Assembly (NCBI GenBank): GCA_000611775.1 | Contig: KK106984.1 | Coordinates: 588,364 to 652,363, forward strand | Length of the DNA: 64,000 nt | Direction of reading: 5' to 3' | Source: Umbilicaria muhlenbergii | Taxonomy: Eukaryota > Ascomycota > Lecanoromycetes > Umbilicariales > Umbilicariaceae | Shown here: piece after piece, positions 35,984 to 48,599 of the stretch | Position numbering within the stretch: the stretch's first letter is position 1 | Layout: each line of letters starts with the position of its first letter | The notes under the pieces: generated by a model | Told to the model about the DNA's origin: nothing | Seen by the model: the letters and a program-made list of their open reading frames with translations, nothing else | Databases searched by the model: none | Program-made: the position numbers and the translations under genes

Positions 35984-36495
35984 ATATCAAGTGAAAGACC
36001 TGATATGATTACTAATAAAAAATATTTAAACAACTCACTTGTTCAAAAAGTTAAATCACAAGAATGAAGGACCTTTTTGAATCAAGAAGAAAATATCAAC
36101 TTAAATATATAAACTTGAACTGCTTAAATTAATGAAAATACACTCTGTCTTTCATATCTTCTTATTACAACTCACTGCAAATGATTTTTTACTTAAATAA
36201 ATTAAGTCATCATTATCACCTGTAATAACTGAACAGGCTGAACTGAAATGAGAAGTTGAATAAATTAATGATAATCATTAATGAAAAATCAGATTATAAT
36301 ACAGAGTGACATAAAAAAGTTATTCACTTGATAAGACTTGATACAACATTAATGAATTTAAACACTCACCTGAACTGAAAGAGGCATTTCATGAAAGGTA
36401 CTTAAATAAGCTGACTGAGTCACTGAATACATTAATGATGAAGCAGAAAAGTAGATGATTATTTCATGAAGCTCATTAAATAAAGAAGAGAATAA
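35984..36495 (+). pseudogene. C1 integrase tail with chromodomain-like end
   Basis: Continues C1 after A1 (target duplication ATATC at 35984-35988). The segment matches C2 53040-53550, where NEFKHSPELKKAFHRRYLNK (53409-53468) resembles the end of the fungal chromovirus chromodomain (FKNAP...FH..YP). Chromodomains guide integration to marked chromatin in known chromoviruses; here this is inference from similarity. Fossil. Confidence 0.65.
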
Positions 36496-36749
36496 TGTCA
36501 GGTTTATACTTAAATATTAAACTGAATTGAATGATTCAAATGATGTACTGAACTGAACAACTGAATGAGTTAACACTGAATAACTAAATGAGTTAGCAGT
36601 GATTTAAATTAATGAGTTTAACATGCATATAAAAACTTTAATCTTCATGCTCTTTCTTTCTTTCACTTCTTAAACTAAAATTCTTCTCTGTAGCTAAATG
36701 TCAACTGTTAAAACACATGTATTAATTCATAATCTGCATAGTTCTGATA
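36496..36749 (+). repeat. 3' LTR of C1
   Basis: 254 bp with two copies of the 24-bp unit, preceded by a purine-rich tract (36478-36495). The DNA beyond it is B3. Confidence 0.82.
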
Positions 36750-36899
36750 ATTGCTACTGAAATAATGTAACAGTCCTTTCATTTAGGAAGCAAGAATTAT
36801 AAATTAATGCAGAAGAAATTATACATGCTTGCTGTAATAACACTGCAGTTAAGACACTCAGTATGATAAAGGTTATGACAAAAGAATGTCATATTTATC

Positions 36900-37265
36900 A
36901 TAATGAATAATATCAGTATAATGAATACTGAAGCTGATGATATAATTAAAACATCAGCAGCTCATGATTTATATACTTAAAAAACAAGTCATGATGAATA
37001 TGTTAATATGACAAATATTGAAGTTGACAGCATAATTAAAACATCAGCAACCTGTAACCTACATGCTTAAGAAGCAAGTCATGATGAATATGTTAATATG
37101 ATGAATACTGAAGCTGACAGCATGATTAAAACATCAGCAGTTCATGATCTACATGCTTAAGAAGCAAGCTGTGATGAACATATCAATATAATAAATACTG
37201 AAGCTGATGATATGATTAAAATATCAGCAGTTCATGACTTATATGTTTAAGAAGCAAGCCGTGAC
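36900..37265 (+). repeat. Four-copy 92-bp tandem array in the B3 linker
   Basis: Units begin AATACTGAAGCTGATGATAT, end with AAGAAGCAAG...GTGATGAA and start at about 36915, 37013, 37105 and 37197. It is the same unit as in B4, in the opposite orientation, and lies between RNase H and integrase. Confidence 0.8.
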
Positions 37266-37549
37266 TAAATAAAAGAACTTAAGTATGCAGAATTTAAACA
37301 ACACTTAATCAAGAATAATGCAGCAAGCACTGTAATTATGAATGATGATGCAAGTCATATTTTTATTAATTTTTAAATTAAGGATATCACTTCTTCTGCT
37401 GACATTGTTGAAGTGCTTCAGCTCATGTTTACTCACTCACCTTTAAGTGAGGAGATAACAGCTTATATAAGAATATTTATTAAACAACTTGAACATATGA
37501 TTCATACTAAACAGTCAGAAGATGATTTAATATGATGAGTATGACAAGA

Positions 37550-38760
37550 GTTAACTACCCCTCTTGAGGATAAAAACAACTTGACTGAGTCAGAAATAAC
37601 AAATATAATGATAATACTCTCTGACATAATGAAACACTGAGAGGAAATTGAGGATGTCATATATTATGATAATAAAATTTACATTTCACAGAACTCTGCC
37701 CTTCATAATGTAATGATTAATTGATTTCATGATGATGTCTTTGCAGGTCATTTTGAGAAGTCAAGAATTATAAAGTTAATGTGATGATCTTATGACTGAC
37801 TTGACACTGTCAGAGATATATGATGTTACTGTCATGATTATGTTGAATGTTAAAAGATGAAGTCAGCTCATCACAAATTATATAAGTTATTAAACTCATT
37901 ATCAGTCTTAAAAGTGTCATGACATATAATGATAATGAACTTCATTACAGACCTGTCACTGAGTAGCATTTATAAAAGTATGACATGAAATTTAATCCTC
38001 ATTGTAGTTGATAAATTAATTAAAATGATTCATTATATTCTTGTACAAAAGACAATGTCAGTTGCTGACTTTATTGAAGTGTTTATTCAGGACATTATTA
38101 AGCATCATGACATGTTAAAAGTCTTAATCACAGACAGAGATAAACTTTTTACATCAGAGTAATAAATTAACTTCTACTTTCACATGCAGTGCTGTTGTAA
38201 CATATCAACAGTTTTTCATCTGTAAACTGACAGTCAAACAGAGAGACAGAATCAGTCTTTAAAAACATATTTACACATATTCATTAATGAGCAGTAAGAG
38301 AACTGAGTGAAGCTTTTACTCTGCATGAAGTTTTCATATAACAACTTCATACATGCTGTTATGAGAAAGAGCCCCTTTCAGCTTAATTTAAAGTGAAACC
38401 CTCAGATGAGCTTAAATAAATCATTTATACAACACTCACATGAATAAATAAGACTTTATGCAGATGCACAGCAGCTTCAAGATTAAATTATAACAACTCA
38501 GAAGTAATTATGACAGGTTAACAAGACATATATAAATTATTATAATTAATGCTGAACAGAGATAACATTCAAAGAAGGTGATTTAATACTGATTAATAAA
38601 AAAATGTGTCAGTGAATAAGCAAATGAAGAAACTGCATTAAAAAAAGCTCAGCTCATTCAAGATATGATGTGTAATAAATTAATCATCATATGAACTTAA
38701 CCTCTCAGAGGATTAAAATATTTATAACATGTTCAACATCATCTTATTAAAGTCATTTCA
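37550..38760 (+). pseudogene. Integrase of B3
   Basis: Matches the integrase part of B1 on the plus strand, with a recognisable core region around 38070-38250 and the AAAGAGCCCCTTTCAGCTTA block at 38361. G interrupts it at 38761. Fossil. Confidence 0.65.
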
Positions 38761-38902
38761 TGATATGAGTGATAAAAAGATGTCATATCTTATTTATTAA
38801 AAAGTCAGCTTTTATGCTGACTTCATTAAGTTATATTAAGTTAAGGTAAAATAAGAGATGATGAAACTCTGATAAAGTTGAGATCTTGATAAAGTCACAA
38901 CA
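38761..38902 (-). repeat. 3' LTR of G
   Basis: 142 bp; TGATATGAGT to GTCACAACA on the plus strand. Confidence 0.87.
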
Positions 38903-38959
38903 AGTGCTCTTTTTCAAACATGCTCATAACCTTTATGAGCTTTTTACTTCTTTAAAAGC

Positions 38960-39480
38960 GCTTGTCATCCTATTTAAATGTATGTCATCAGGGATAATGC
39001 ATGATAATATCATGCAAATTGTGAAGACTCACTTGTTAATATAAGAAAAAAGAAGATAAAAAGAAGAGTGTTATAATGTTTAAAAATCAAAATGAAGAAA
39101 AAGAAGAGAGTTGAAGTTCATAATTTTAAATAATGATTAAATTTCATCTTTCACTGACTTCCTTGCAACAGTTCTTCATCAGTGTTGATGAAGAATGCTC
39201 AATGATGCCTTCAGTGATTATTACTGATGACAGCATGATTAAGTCAAGAATGTGTCATCAGAGGTTATGCTTGATAATATCATGTCATTAAAAAAGCAAT
39301 CACTGATTACATAGAAAATTTAAGGCAGAAGAGGAAGAGAAGTCTTAAGAATAAAAAGAGTAAATAAAGAAAAAATCAATAATGTTAAATGATACTTAAA
39401 TTTCATTCCTCACTGACTGTCATTGCTGATGACTGCATGATTAAATTAAGAATAAATTATTAAGTTTATGCTCATTCTTC
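38960..39480. repeat. Imperfect long repeats in G tail
   Basis: Two and a half diverged units of about 220-250 bp. Each has a GTCATCAG...TATGC..GATAATATCATG segment, an AG-rich stretch and a TAAATTTCAT...CACTGACT segment. The function is unknown; they adjoin the 3' LTR. Confidence 0.55.
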
Positions 39481-40496
39481 TTAAAGATTCTTGCTGCTCT
39501 GCTTTAATAATCAAGCTTGTCTGATGTGCAGGTGTTGACATTAACATTGATTACATTACTGAGAAACTTTACTCAGCAGAGACTTACATTTTACTTTCTC
39601 TGCATCAAGTTTCATTCTCACATCATTCACATTTTGATAAACGTGATTCAGTCTCATCATCACTTTGTGTAGGCTTGATAAAGTTATGTGCAGTGATTGT
39701 TGCACATCTGTACAGCATGAGCAGTGTGCATATTCTTGATTTGAAAGCTTATAAGTTAAATAACTTTATTCTTCATGATGAGTGATCCTGACATGTTTAA
39801 TATATAATACTTGCATGTGATCTGCAAGTCTCATGTTGAATTCTTGAATTCATTAATGATCTTAAAGCCTGTATCTCTTATCATCAGGTAAGTTATATGA
39901 CTGATGAGAATTTAATATTTTATAGCTTTTTTATTTCCTTTCTTCAGCTTCTTTCACTGCTTATGAATTTGCTTGTCATGAATGATGTCACATGAAATTC
40001 TTAAGATCACTACATTTTTTTCTGATTTCATCAGAAGAGACCTCAGAGCATTTTCTGTTATAATTAACAGCAGACTGAGCAGGAGAAAGAGTGTCATGAT
40101 TATAAATTTATATACATCAAGTAGATATTAAATTATTCACTCACACTCATATTTTTTTATATTCATGTGTAATCATTCTTCTTCCTTTGAGTTCATTCTT
40201 CAGAATGAATTTGTTAAGATTTAAATAATTTTCTTTATATTCTCATCTGTTATTTGCATCATTTCATTAATGTTGAAATTCTCCTTCCTGTGTTTATTTG
40301 CCCTCAATCAGGCTTTATGTTGATTAATTTTATCATAAGTGATGTTGAGTGACATCTTGATTAATTTCAGAGGCTTGTTGTTGTCATCATCATCATTGAT
40401 GTTTTCTATGATTTAATCAGCTGTGATCAGCTTTGTTGTCATCTTTATAAAAGCACTCATGATAGCTTTCTGTGAATTAATCATGATTTCATCAGG

Positions 40497-40811
40497 TCAG
40501 TTAATCTTGATGAGCTCACTATCTTCATCATAAAGATTACATGAGCCTTCATCTTCATCTGCATAATATTGAATTTTGTTGTCAGGATTTACTTCATCTT
40601 CATCATTATAATAAAGGTTCTTGAAGTTATGTCTGCTTAATGTGCTCATGTGATAAATGCATGCTGTGAGTTGATCTCTCATCACAATATTCTGTGATTT
40701 CATCATGATTATTTCTTTCTTATGAGTGATGAGTAATGATAAGTAACTGATGATTGATTTGAGACTCACTGTAAAATGTTGAGTGATGACTTTATGATAA
40801 TGCTGTATCAT
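40497..40811 (-). other. Acidic open frame in the 3' tail of G
   Basis: 104 codons, open, on the same strand as pol but downstream of integrase. The C-terminal half is rich in Asp/Glu and Tyr (YNDEDEVNPD, YADEDEGS, YDEDSE). I recognise no domain. Its place after integrase fits an additional 3' frame of an unusually long element. It could be chance, as the window is poor in stops on some frames. Confidence 0.35.
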
Positions 40812-40837
40812 TCATAAACAAGAAGAGGTTCACTGAA

Positions 40838-41020
40838 TTAATTATAACAAGAGAAGTGACTTGATGTAATGTTTAAAATCAAGAGAAGATTCTCTGACAT
40901 AATATTTAAAAACAAGAGGAGGTTCTTTGATGTAACATTTAAAAACAAGAGAAGATTCTCTGATGTAACATTTAAAAACAAGAGGAAGTTCACTGTCATA
41001 ATTATGAAAAAAGAAGTGAA
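40838..41020. repeat. 36-bp minisatellite in G tail
   Basis: Four to five units of AACAAGAGAAGATTCTCTGA followed by YRTAAYATTTAAAA. On the minus strand they read as a repeated SENLLLFLNVT pattern. It lies just right of the acidic frame. Confidence 0.8.
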
Positions 41021-41699
41021 ATTCTCTGACATAATGTGTTGAGTGATGAGAAAAGTAATGCAGAGCTCACTGTTCAATAATAAAGCAGTGAATTATTCTG
41101 ACTCTGCACATCATTCAATGAGAGATTTCTCTGAGCATGTCATGTATGATACTTCATAATATGATAAGTATGCTTCATTAAGTGTTATTCATAGCATGTG
41201 AAGTAATCAGAATCATGTGATGAGAATTTAAAAGATTTTAAAGAATCTTTTATTGATTTCCTCTTAAAGGTGTCAACTTTCATCACTGACTGTCAGTGCT
41301 TTAACTTGAGCTTTCACATGTGTGTCATCATATGTTTTTATGAGATCTCTTGCGCTTCTCAGATTCTTGATGTTATATCATACATTATGTTCAGAGCTGT
41401 AGCCTTTTCATCATATAAGGTATTCAGTGATTATTTCATGATCACTGCATTTAAAGTACCTTGTTCTCTTCTTGAGCAGATGTTTAATTTCATAATGATT
41501 TAAATTGCTGTTCATCATCACTGACAGCAGGTAATTTGACCTCAGCTGATTATATGAGTCAGCTGTGATTACACCTTTCAGGTGAGTTATTGATATGACA
41601 TCATGAATTCATCAGTGAGGGGAGAGATTTAACTTATAAGTCAAGCATCTGATTCTCTTGATAACTTTAAATAAGTTTATAAACTGCTGTTTAATCTTC

Positions 41700-44600
41700 T
41701 TGTTCTGAAGGCTTGATATAATGTACCCTCAGTGTAATTATAAGTTGATCATGTTGTTGATCTTGAAGAATTTTAATGTATGTCTGCTGTTATAGTACTT
41801 CTTCATGTGTATGACAGCAAAGGTAATGATGTTTTTTACATTAACTGCAGTTGATCTGTATTTCATCATTACTGTCATTGAGTCTGCAGGATTGACATCT
41901 TAAATATCACTTAAAATTACTTCATTTGTAAGCTCACTGTTCTCATTAATTCATAAAAAGTCAAGTGCTTCTCTGATTTAAAATTCATAAAGGACTTCAG
42001 TTGAGGTTTTAATGATGTTGAAATACTTCATAAAGTTATTCAGGGCCACCTGTATTCTTGATAATATTATGACTCAACTGCTGATGTTCTTTAATGTCAT
42101 CATGAAGTATTATAAAGTGATCTCTGCTGTTTAATTTGTAATTTCAGAGTTATCATCTGTCTGAGGGTGATATGCTGTTGAAAGTAATGATTTAACTTTC
42201 AACTGCTCAAAGATGTTTTTTTTGCATTCTCATCATGAAAATTGAGTTCCTGTCTGTCAGGATTACCATGAGGAGGCCTCAGTTCATAAGAATTAAACAG
42301 TTGAAGAACTTTATGACTCATTATGCACTCTTTCATGTGATTTTGTCATGAATAAAGCTTATCACTTTGCTGAATTTGTCTGTTAAAGACATTATACAGT
42401 TATATTCTTTCAGCAGGGGTGTTACAGGCAGTCTCAGTATGAAGTTTAATGAAATAATGTGAAAAGGCTGTGAAGGCATCAGAATTAATTGAAGAGCACT
42501 GTATGATTTATGCTTAAGTATTTGACATAGCTGGCATTGAGGGCATGAGTGAATAAACTCATGAAACTTTTTTGAGAGGTTGAAGAAGTATAATTTCTCA
42601 GTGAGATGCTCATGTATTCTTGCATATTCAGAGTGTTTTAACTCATCATGTGCTTACTGAAACAGTTCCTTTTTCAAGTCATTTATTGATGAAATGTTTA
42701 ACTGAAGGCTGATTTTCAGATTCTTGTAGTAAATCAAGCTGTTTATTATTTTATATGATAAAGCTGAGGTGTTCTCTTTTAATCTGATGTTTGTTTTTAT
42801 CATGATCTTGACTCTGATTCACTGAGTGTTCTGATCATATTCAGTAATCAGGTGCTCTCAAAACTCTGAGTTTAACTTCATCAGTGAAATCAGGTATGCC
42901 ACTGTGTTGCAGGTTAACAACATGTAAAAAATGTCAAGAGTTGAGGTATCTGACTCTTGATGATAATTTCACTCTGTCAATTTAAATAACACGTCTGGTA
43001 TCACATTGAATTTATCAGGCTTGTAGTGAACATTAAGTCAGAAGCATTGAAGGTATTCAGATGCTTAAATGAACTGTGAGTTCATCTTTTCTGTTAATAT
43101 TGTTGACAGACTTAATTAACATATGATCTTGACTGTTGCTGCATGATCAATATATATGATAATGACCTTGATAACTGATTCAATCATATGTCATATTTTT
43201 TAAACAACTCATATTAAACCTGTCACTTTCAGTTCTGTGAATCAGTATTTAATCTCTGCATCTGTTAGCAGCCTGCTGAGGAAACATATAAGCTTCATGT
43301 TTTTCTATTTCACCTCTGAAGCTGATTCTCCCTTGATTTCACTGTCACTTCAACAGTGATACATGTGAGCACTGAACCTGAATTCTTTCAACACATTTAA
43401 ATCAATGTACAGCTGATGAGTTAAGTTAAAATGTGTTAATATGATTGACCTGAAGAACATTACTTGTAATTAATTAAATGCTTGAAGCTCTTATGAAGTT
43501 GACATGTTTACTTTTACTCTTTTAATGATTTTTTTTTTCACTGTGTCTTTGATTAACTTACCTGACTGCTTTTTAATGATTTTGTTTAGCAGTGTTTTTT
43601 ATTCTTGAAGTGACTTCAAAATAACTGTGTACTTCAGTATGTACTGTCAAAGATACTCAGTAAGATCAAGGTATTTCTCAAGAGTGTTCAGTGATTTCAA
43701 GAATTTCAGACATGTTATGACTGCAAGTTTCTTCACTGCTGTGATTAATTTCAGAGCATCAACTCTCTGATCAAGAAGTTTTATTGAGGGATAATTAAGA
43801 AATGACTTCTTAAGAAAAAGGTAAATATTCTTCTTCATTAACACCCTGAATACACTGTTTAGATGATGCGGGTGCTCATTCAGTGTGTTGAAGAATATAA
43901 TAATGTCATTCATGTAAACTCATGTGAATTTGTGTTGTTCTTAAAGAACTTTATTTATCATTCTTTGTACATAAGCTGATGATTTTTTATATTTCATCAC
44001 TGTCACTTTAAATACTTCCTGATCTCAGTGAGAGGACATGATAAGCTTGTGATATGTCTTTGATTTTATCCTTCATTGATGAAAGAAGCTGCTACAATTT
44101 ACTGTTGATATGTAGTTGAATTCATGTACTGCTGTGAGGATCTCAGCTTGAGATGACATTAAATAAACATTCAACATTGTGATCTTGTTTAAAGCTCATA
44201 TGTTGATTATTACTCTGCTTTTACAGTCATCCTGAGTGTCTCTTCATATGATGAAACAGGGATATGTGAATGAAGTGATAATTAATGCTCATTTCAAGCA
44301 GTTCTCAGTATGTAGTTTGTTGAATGTTTTATTAATTAACTTTTTATTTTACTTTCTTAATGAGTATATCTTGACTTGCTCAGCCTTGTAAAGCTCTCTT
44401 TAGTTATTCAAGAGTGATATGTTCATTCACTTTAATTCAAGAATATTAATGATGTTGTTTTAATCTTTTCATAATTGAGGGTATTAGTTGATGACTTCAG
44501 TGATTTGATGTAAGGTGCTTGTGTTACTACATATCATGATTTCATTCAGCAGCAGGGTCTCTGTGAGTGATTATAATGAAAATGAAAAGTTTCCTGTGAA

Positions 44601-45500
44601 TAAGCTGTTCATGATTATGTTGAATGCTGTGACTGCAGTTAAAATGTTTTAAAAACTTCAGCATGCTCAGTTCTCATTATCTCTTGAGCAGGTCTTTTAA
44701 GCAGCAAGCATTAAAATGTTTAAGTGAATTAAGTAACAACTGTCTGCTTCATATTTCATTACCTGATTTAAATAAGTCTTCTGAAGTAGGATCATGAGCT
44801 TTTCAGACTTATTATAAATCAGTACTTCAAACATCATGTGATTGATAATGTAAGTATACATCATGAGTTTAATGTTAATATCATTAAGTTCAAATAAGAG
44901 GTCTCTGTCCTTGAGGAGTTCAATTTCATGAAATGATGTAATGAGTACTGCAATTTGAGCCTGTGATGAAATCACAGTGTACTCATTAAACGTCACTGTT
45001 TTATTCATTCAGGTGTTAAATTTAGTTGTTACATGTAATGAAATGATGATGTTTTGACAGCTTTTTATCACAGTCACTGAGTTTTTTAATTACAACTTAA
45101 CTGTGACCTCCTCTGCTGTCAGTATATTCATCTCAATAAGCATGTTTGCTTTGAGGTTGTTAATTAAGTGAAATTCATCACTGATGTGAGCTGTCCTGTC
45201 ATCAGTGCCTGAGAGGTAAATATTCAGAGTGACATACTCATTCACTTGATGAGTTGCAGTCTCAAGGCTGCAGATTGAAATTAATGATGCTGTTCACTTC
45301 ATCTTGTGAATCTCATTTAATGTTAATCTGTGAAAGAACTGCCTGTCAATGAGGCTCATAATGCATTTATTATCAATGCAGACTGACTCTGTGAGTGTAT
45401 TCAGCTTTTCACTGAATCTCATCTTCACTGTGATGTATCATCAATTCTGAAAAGTGTATCTCTGTGTAGGCTGCTTTGACTTGATCAAGCTCATTATGAT
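41700..45500 (-). pseudogene. pol: pol of G
   Basis: Segment 43647-43913 reads MNDIIIFFNTLNEHPHHLNS, then KNIYLFLKKSFLNYPSIKLL and DQRVDALKL. This is the RT catalytic-box-to-thumb region of the ascomycete Gypsy lineage with the KKSF.GYPS..LLGQRVDALGL signature. The open segment 44697-45008 lies between protease and RT and includes RDLLFELNDINIKLMMYTYI, a known pre-RT linker pattern. RNase H and integrase follow to the left, with an integrase-core TDR-type segment near 42250. Fossil. Confidence 0.82.
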
Positions 45501-45549
45501 AAGGTGATTAAGTAAGTTCTTAATAAACTTATGATTATCTGCTGATAGA

Positions 45550-45605
45550 CAGCCTTTCTGTATATGCTTATGCAGTTTATTGTTTGACTGAAATTCCTCA
45601 TGACA
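45550..45605 (-). other. C2H2-like finger in G
   Basis: CHEEFQSNNKLHKHIQKGC has the C...F..N..L..H...C spacing of the single zinc finger found before the protease in this Gypsy lineage. It probably belongs to Gag or the Gag-Pol junction and would bind nucleic acid. Part of a fossil element. Confidence 0.6.
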
Positions 45606-47599
45606 GTTTCAGCAGGAAAGGGAGAATGTATAATGATTTATGTTTAAATTTTCTGATTCTCCTCTTGATTTTTTCACAGCTTGACTGTCTTGCTCATTAT
45701 ATTCATTGAAACTTAATATGTAAGCGTCCTCAGCATCTTGCTGATAAGCTTGTTCATAAAAATCATTTTTTCATTTTTGATAAGTTGTCTGCTCATCTTT
45801 ATCAGGCTTCTTATGATAAGTTTAAAGATGATTAAGCTGTCAGTGCTGAAAGAGGTTCTTGTTTTCAGCATTTTAATTCAGTGATTGATTTACATCAGTG
45901 AATGGTTTTTCATTTTCATTTGTGATCATGAGTGATTGATGTATCTCTTTAAATTGAAATGTGACTGTGATTTGATCTTGTGCTTGTGCATTATTAGAAT
46001 TTCTCTGATCTTAATATACAGAATAGCAGTCATATCCTTTGTTGAATCACTCAGCATTATGAAAGAAAGGGTTATTGACAGAATAATCAGTATTAAACAA
46101 CAGAGAATGATTGTTCCCTTGAAATTGAAATTAAGATGAATGATTGAAATGTTGCTTATTTTATTAATTGACTGGCCGGCGTTCTCATCAATCATTGAAG
46201 ATATTATCATGACTAAACTCTTGATCTTTAATGTACATGTTAAATTAAATATCTTTCTGATAATTGACGTCCTTGATAAGGGTCACTATGATAGAGTTTA
46301 ATGTGAAGTGAGGTAAGTGTAAATGTAACTTAATGTTTAAATACTCATAAGTGTTTAAAATTTGAACTGCTTTTGTTGTGATGATTTCAGTGTTCTTCTC
46401 ATGCAGAATGATGAACTGTATATAGAAGGCTGAATCTCAATGATGTTTAATATTTTAAACAGTGTACTGTAAAGCCTTTAAAGCTATCAGAGCTCTACTG
46501 AGGTTATTCTGAAATTTAACTTTCAAGACATTACATCATTTGAATACCTCATTATTGTCATTCCTCAAGCTTATATGAGAAAGGTGAGTGAGTTTTTTTA
46601 TGTATTAAGTGTTCATCTTTTTTAACAGACATGCATTCAGGTTTTGCTTAAATAAAACTGCATTCATGATGAGTGCTTTAACATGTAGATGATTGATGAA
46701 GTTGAACACATTATGATAAATTTAATGATTCTCTTTGACTTCAACTGGTTCAACATCTGAATTGAAGTCAAAGTAATTAATATTTTAAAACTTGAACACT
46801 GAGTTACTCCTGATTTCATCATCTACTGAATTAACAAAGTTAAGAAGTTCAGCTTCATCTGATGATTCTGATGAGTCTTGTGAGCCTGCTTATATGTTAA
46901 TCATGACTGCTGTTACTGCTGCTTAAACATTAACTTAAATAAGCTGCTGCATCTCTTCTTGAGAGATTTCTTCATCATTGTTTATCATGCCTGAATCATG
47001 AGATGACCTTCATTCATCATGTATTAACTCAGTTTTATTTATGATTTGTTGATTAATGAGCTCATTAAATGATTCTGATGTGAATGAGTTATAAGTAAAG
47101 AAGTCAGAATAATGTTCTGTTGAGAAATGATGTTCTCATTCTCATGAGCTCTGATGTTATGTATGAGAGAGTGCAGCAGCTAAAATAACTCTTAAAAGCT
47201 TGCAGATATCATGATTTAACTGTGATTTATCTGTGATTCACTTAAATGATTAAGTGAGTGATTCTCAAGATACTGCTTTGATGAATTAATTAAATTACTT
47301 TAATTGAGCATCTGCTGATCTGATGTTTTCTTAAACAACACAGGTGATGACTTGTTTCCTGATGATTAAAATGTTTTCAGCTTAATGATGATTTAAGTTG
47401 ATGAAGTCTTAAAGTTGATAACTGAGTGCTATCATAGTCTGATTTAAAGTCAGTCAGTTGATATCTGATGTGAACATCAGATTGATGATTTATGTGATAA
47501 AGTTAAAACTTTACTGAGACTGATGCTAAGTAAGAAGATTTAACTGTTAAAGCAGTTTATGATGCTTTAATGATCATTTATGATGATGTTGCTATCATT

Positions 47600-47741
47600 T
47601 AATATGAGTAATAAAAAGATGTTGTATTTTATTTATTAAGAAGTCAGCTTTTATGCTGACTTCATTAAGTTACATTAAGTTAAAGTAAAGTAAGAAGTGA
47701 TGAGGCTCTGATAAAGCTGAAATCTTGATAAAGTCACAACA
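47600..47741 (-). repeat. 5' LTR of G
   Basis: 142 bp, ends in GTCACAACA and is followed by TTTTA. Only 27 bp of B3 separate it from C2. Confidence 0.87.
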
Positions 47742-47768
47742 TTTTAAAACACATGTCATGTGTCTTCT

Positions 47769-48015
47769 TGTCAAGTTTATGTTTAAACGTTGAATCAAAT
47801 GATCTGAATGATGTATCAAACTGAATGACTGAATGAGTTAATGCTGAATGACTGAATGAATTAATGATAATTAAATTAATGAGTTTAACATGCATATAAA
47901 AGCTTTAATCTTCATGTTTCTTTTTTTTGCTTCTTAGATTAAACTTCTTCTCTGTAATTAAATGTCAACCTGTTAAAACACATGCATTACTTCATAATTT
48001 GCATAATCTTGATAT
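47769..48015 (+). repeat. 5' LTR of C2
   Basis: About 247 bp, TGTCAAGTTT to ATCTTGATA, with two 24-bp GAATGACTGAATGARTTA units. A roughly 115-bp copy of the LTR end plus leader is repeated directly after it (48070-48185). Confidence 0.85.
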
Positions 48016-48599
48016 TAATTTAATCTCTTTCTTTATTCTCTGTCATGAGGCACCCTGAATGAATTCTGAATTAAATTGTAATTAAATGTCAACCTGTTAA
48101 AACACATATATTAATTCATAATTTGTATAATCTTGATATTAATTTAATCTCTTTCTTTATTCTCTGTCATGAGGCACCCTGAATGAATTCTGAATCAGAT
48201 TGAAATTGAATCAGAATCAGAACTTGAATCAGAATTAAAACTCAATCATGATGATTAAAGAAATCAGTAGCATAATTTACTTATGAATTAAAGAATTTTT
48301 GTTGACTTCTGTGAATGATGAATAATTCTTCACTTTGAATAAAAATCTGATTAATCAGATCTTGACAGCTTCAACTGCAGAGACTTTAATTAATTTTTTA
48401 CAGGAACATTCCTTCAAAGTAATGATTACTTTTTAACAATTAATCATCAATTATGAGCAGTCTTTGAATGAAATCAACATCATTATAAAGGCTCATGAAG
48501 AAATACAAGTAGACTATGAATGAATAAAGAATAAAAACAAGAAACTGAAGAAAAAAGTTATTAAATAAACTAATATGATAACATATTTTGAATGAAGAA

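Larger units (their letters stand above)
5530..36749 (+). mobile_element. C1: Gypsy chromovirus, family C, opened by D1, F and A1
   Basis: One family-C element whose parts (5530-8572, 13214-15402, 21346-21402, 35989-36749) line up in order with the continuous copy C2 (47769-53799). Removing the guests and their target duplications leaves about 6.05 kb, against 6.03 kb for C2. The order on the plus strand is LTR, gag, protease, reverse transcriptase, RNase H, integrase, chromodomain-like tail, polypurine tract, LTR. The 5' flank (TAAAA, 5525-5529) and the 3' flank (ATTGC, 36750-36754) do not match, and the LTRs differ in length by one 24-bp internal unit, suggesting a hybrid of two C copies. 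It is a fossil with many breaks. Confidence 0.88.
38761..47741 (-). mobile_element. G: long Gypsy-type LTR element
   Basis: An 8981-bp minus-strand element in B3 with a TTT(C/T)A target duplication (38756-38760 and 47742-47746). LTRs are only 142 bp. Right to left: gag (about 45900-47500), a C2H2-like finger (45550-45605), protease (about 44950-45500), reverse transcriptase (43647-44650), RNase H (about 42800-43600), integrase (about 41700-42750) and a roughly 2.8-kb tail (38903-41700). It resembles a well-known ascomycete Gypsy lineage by its RT. It is a fossil with many breaks. Confidence 0.88.
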
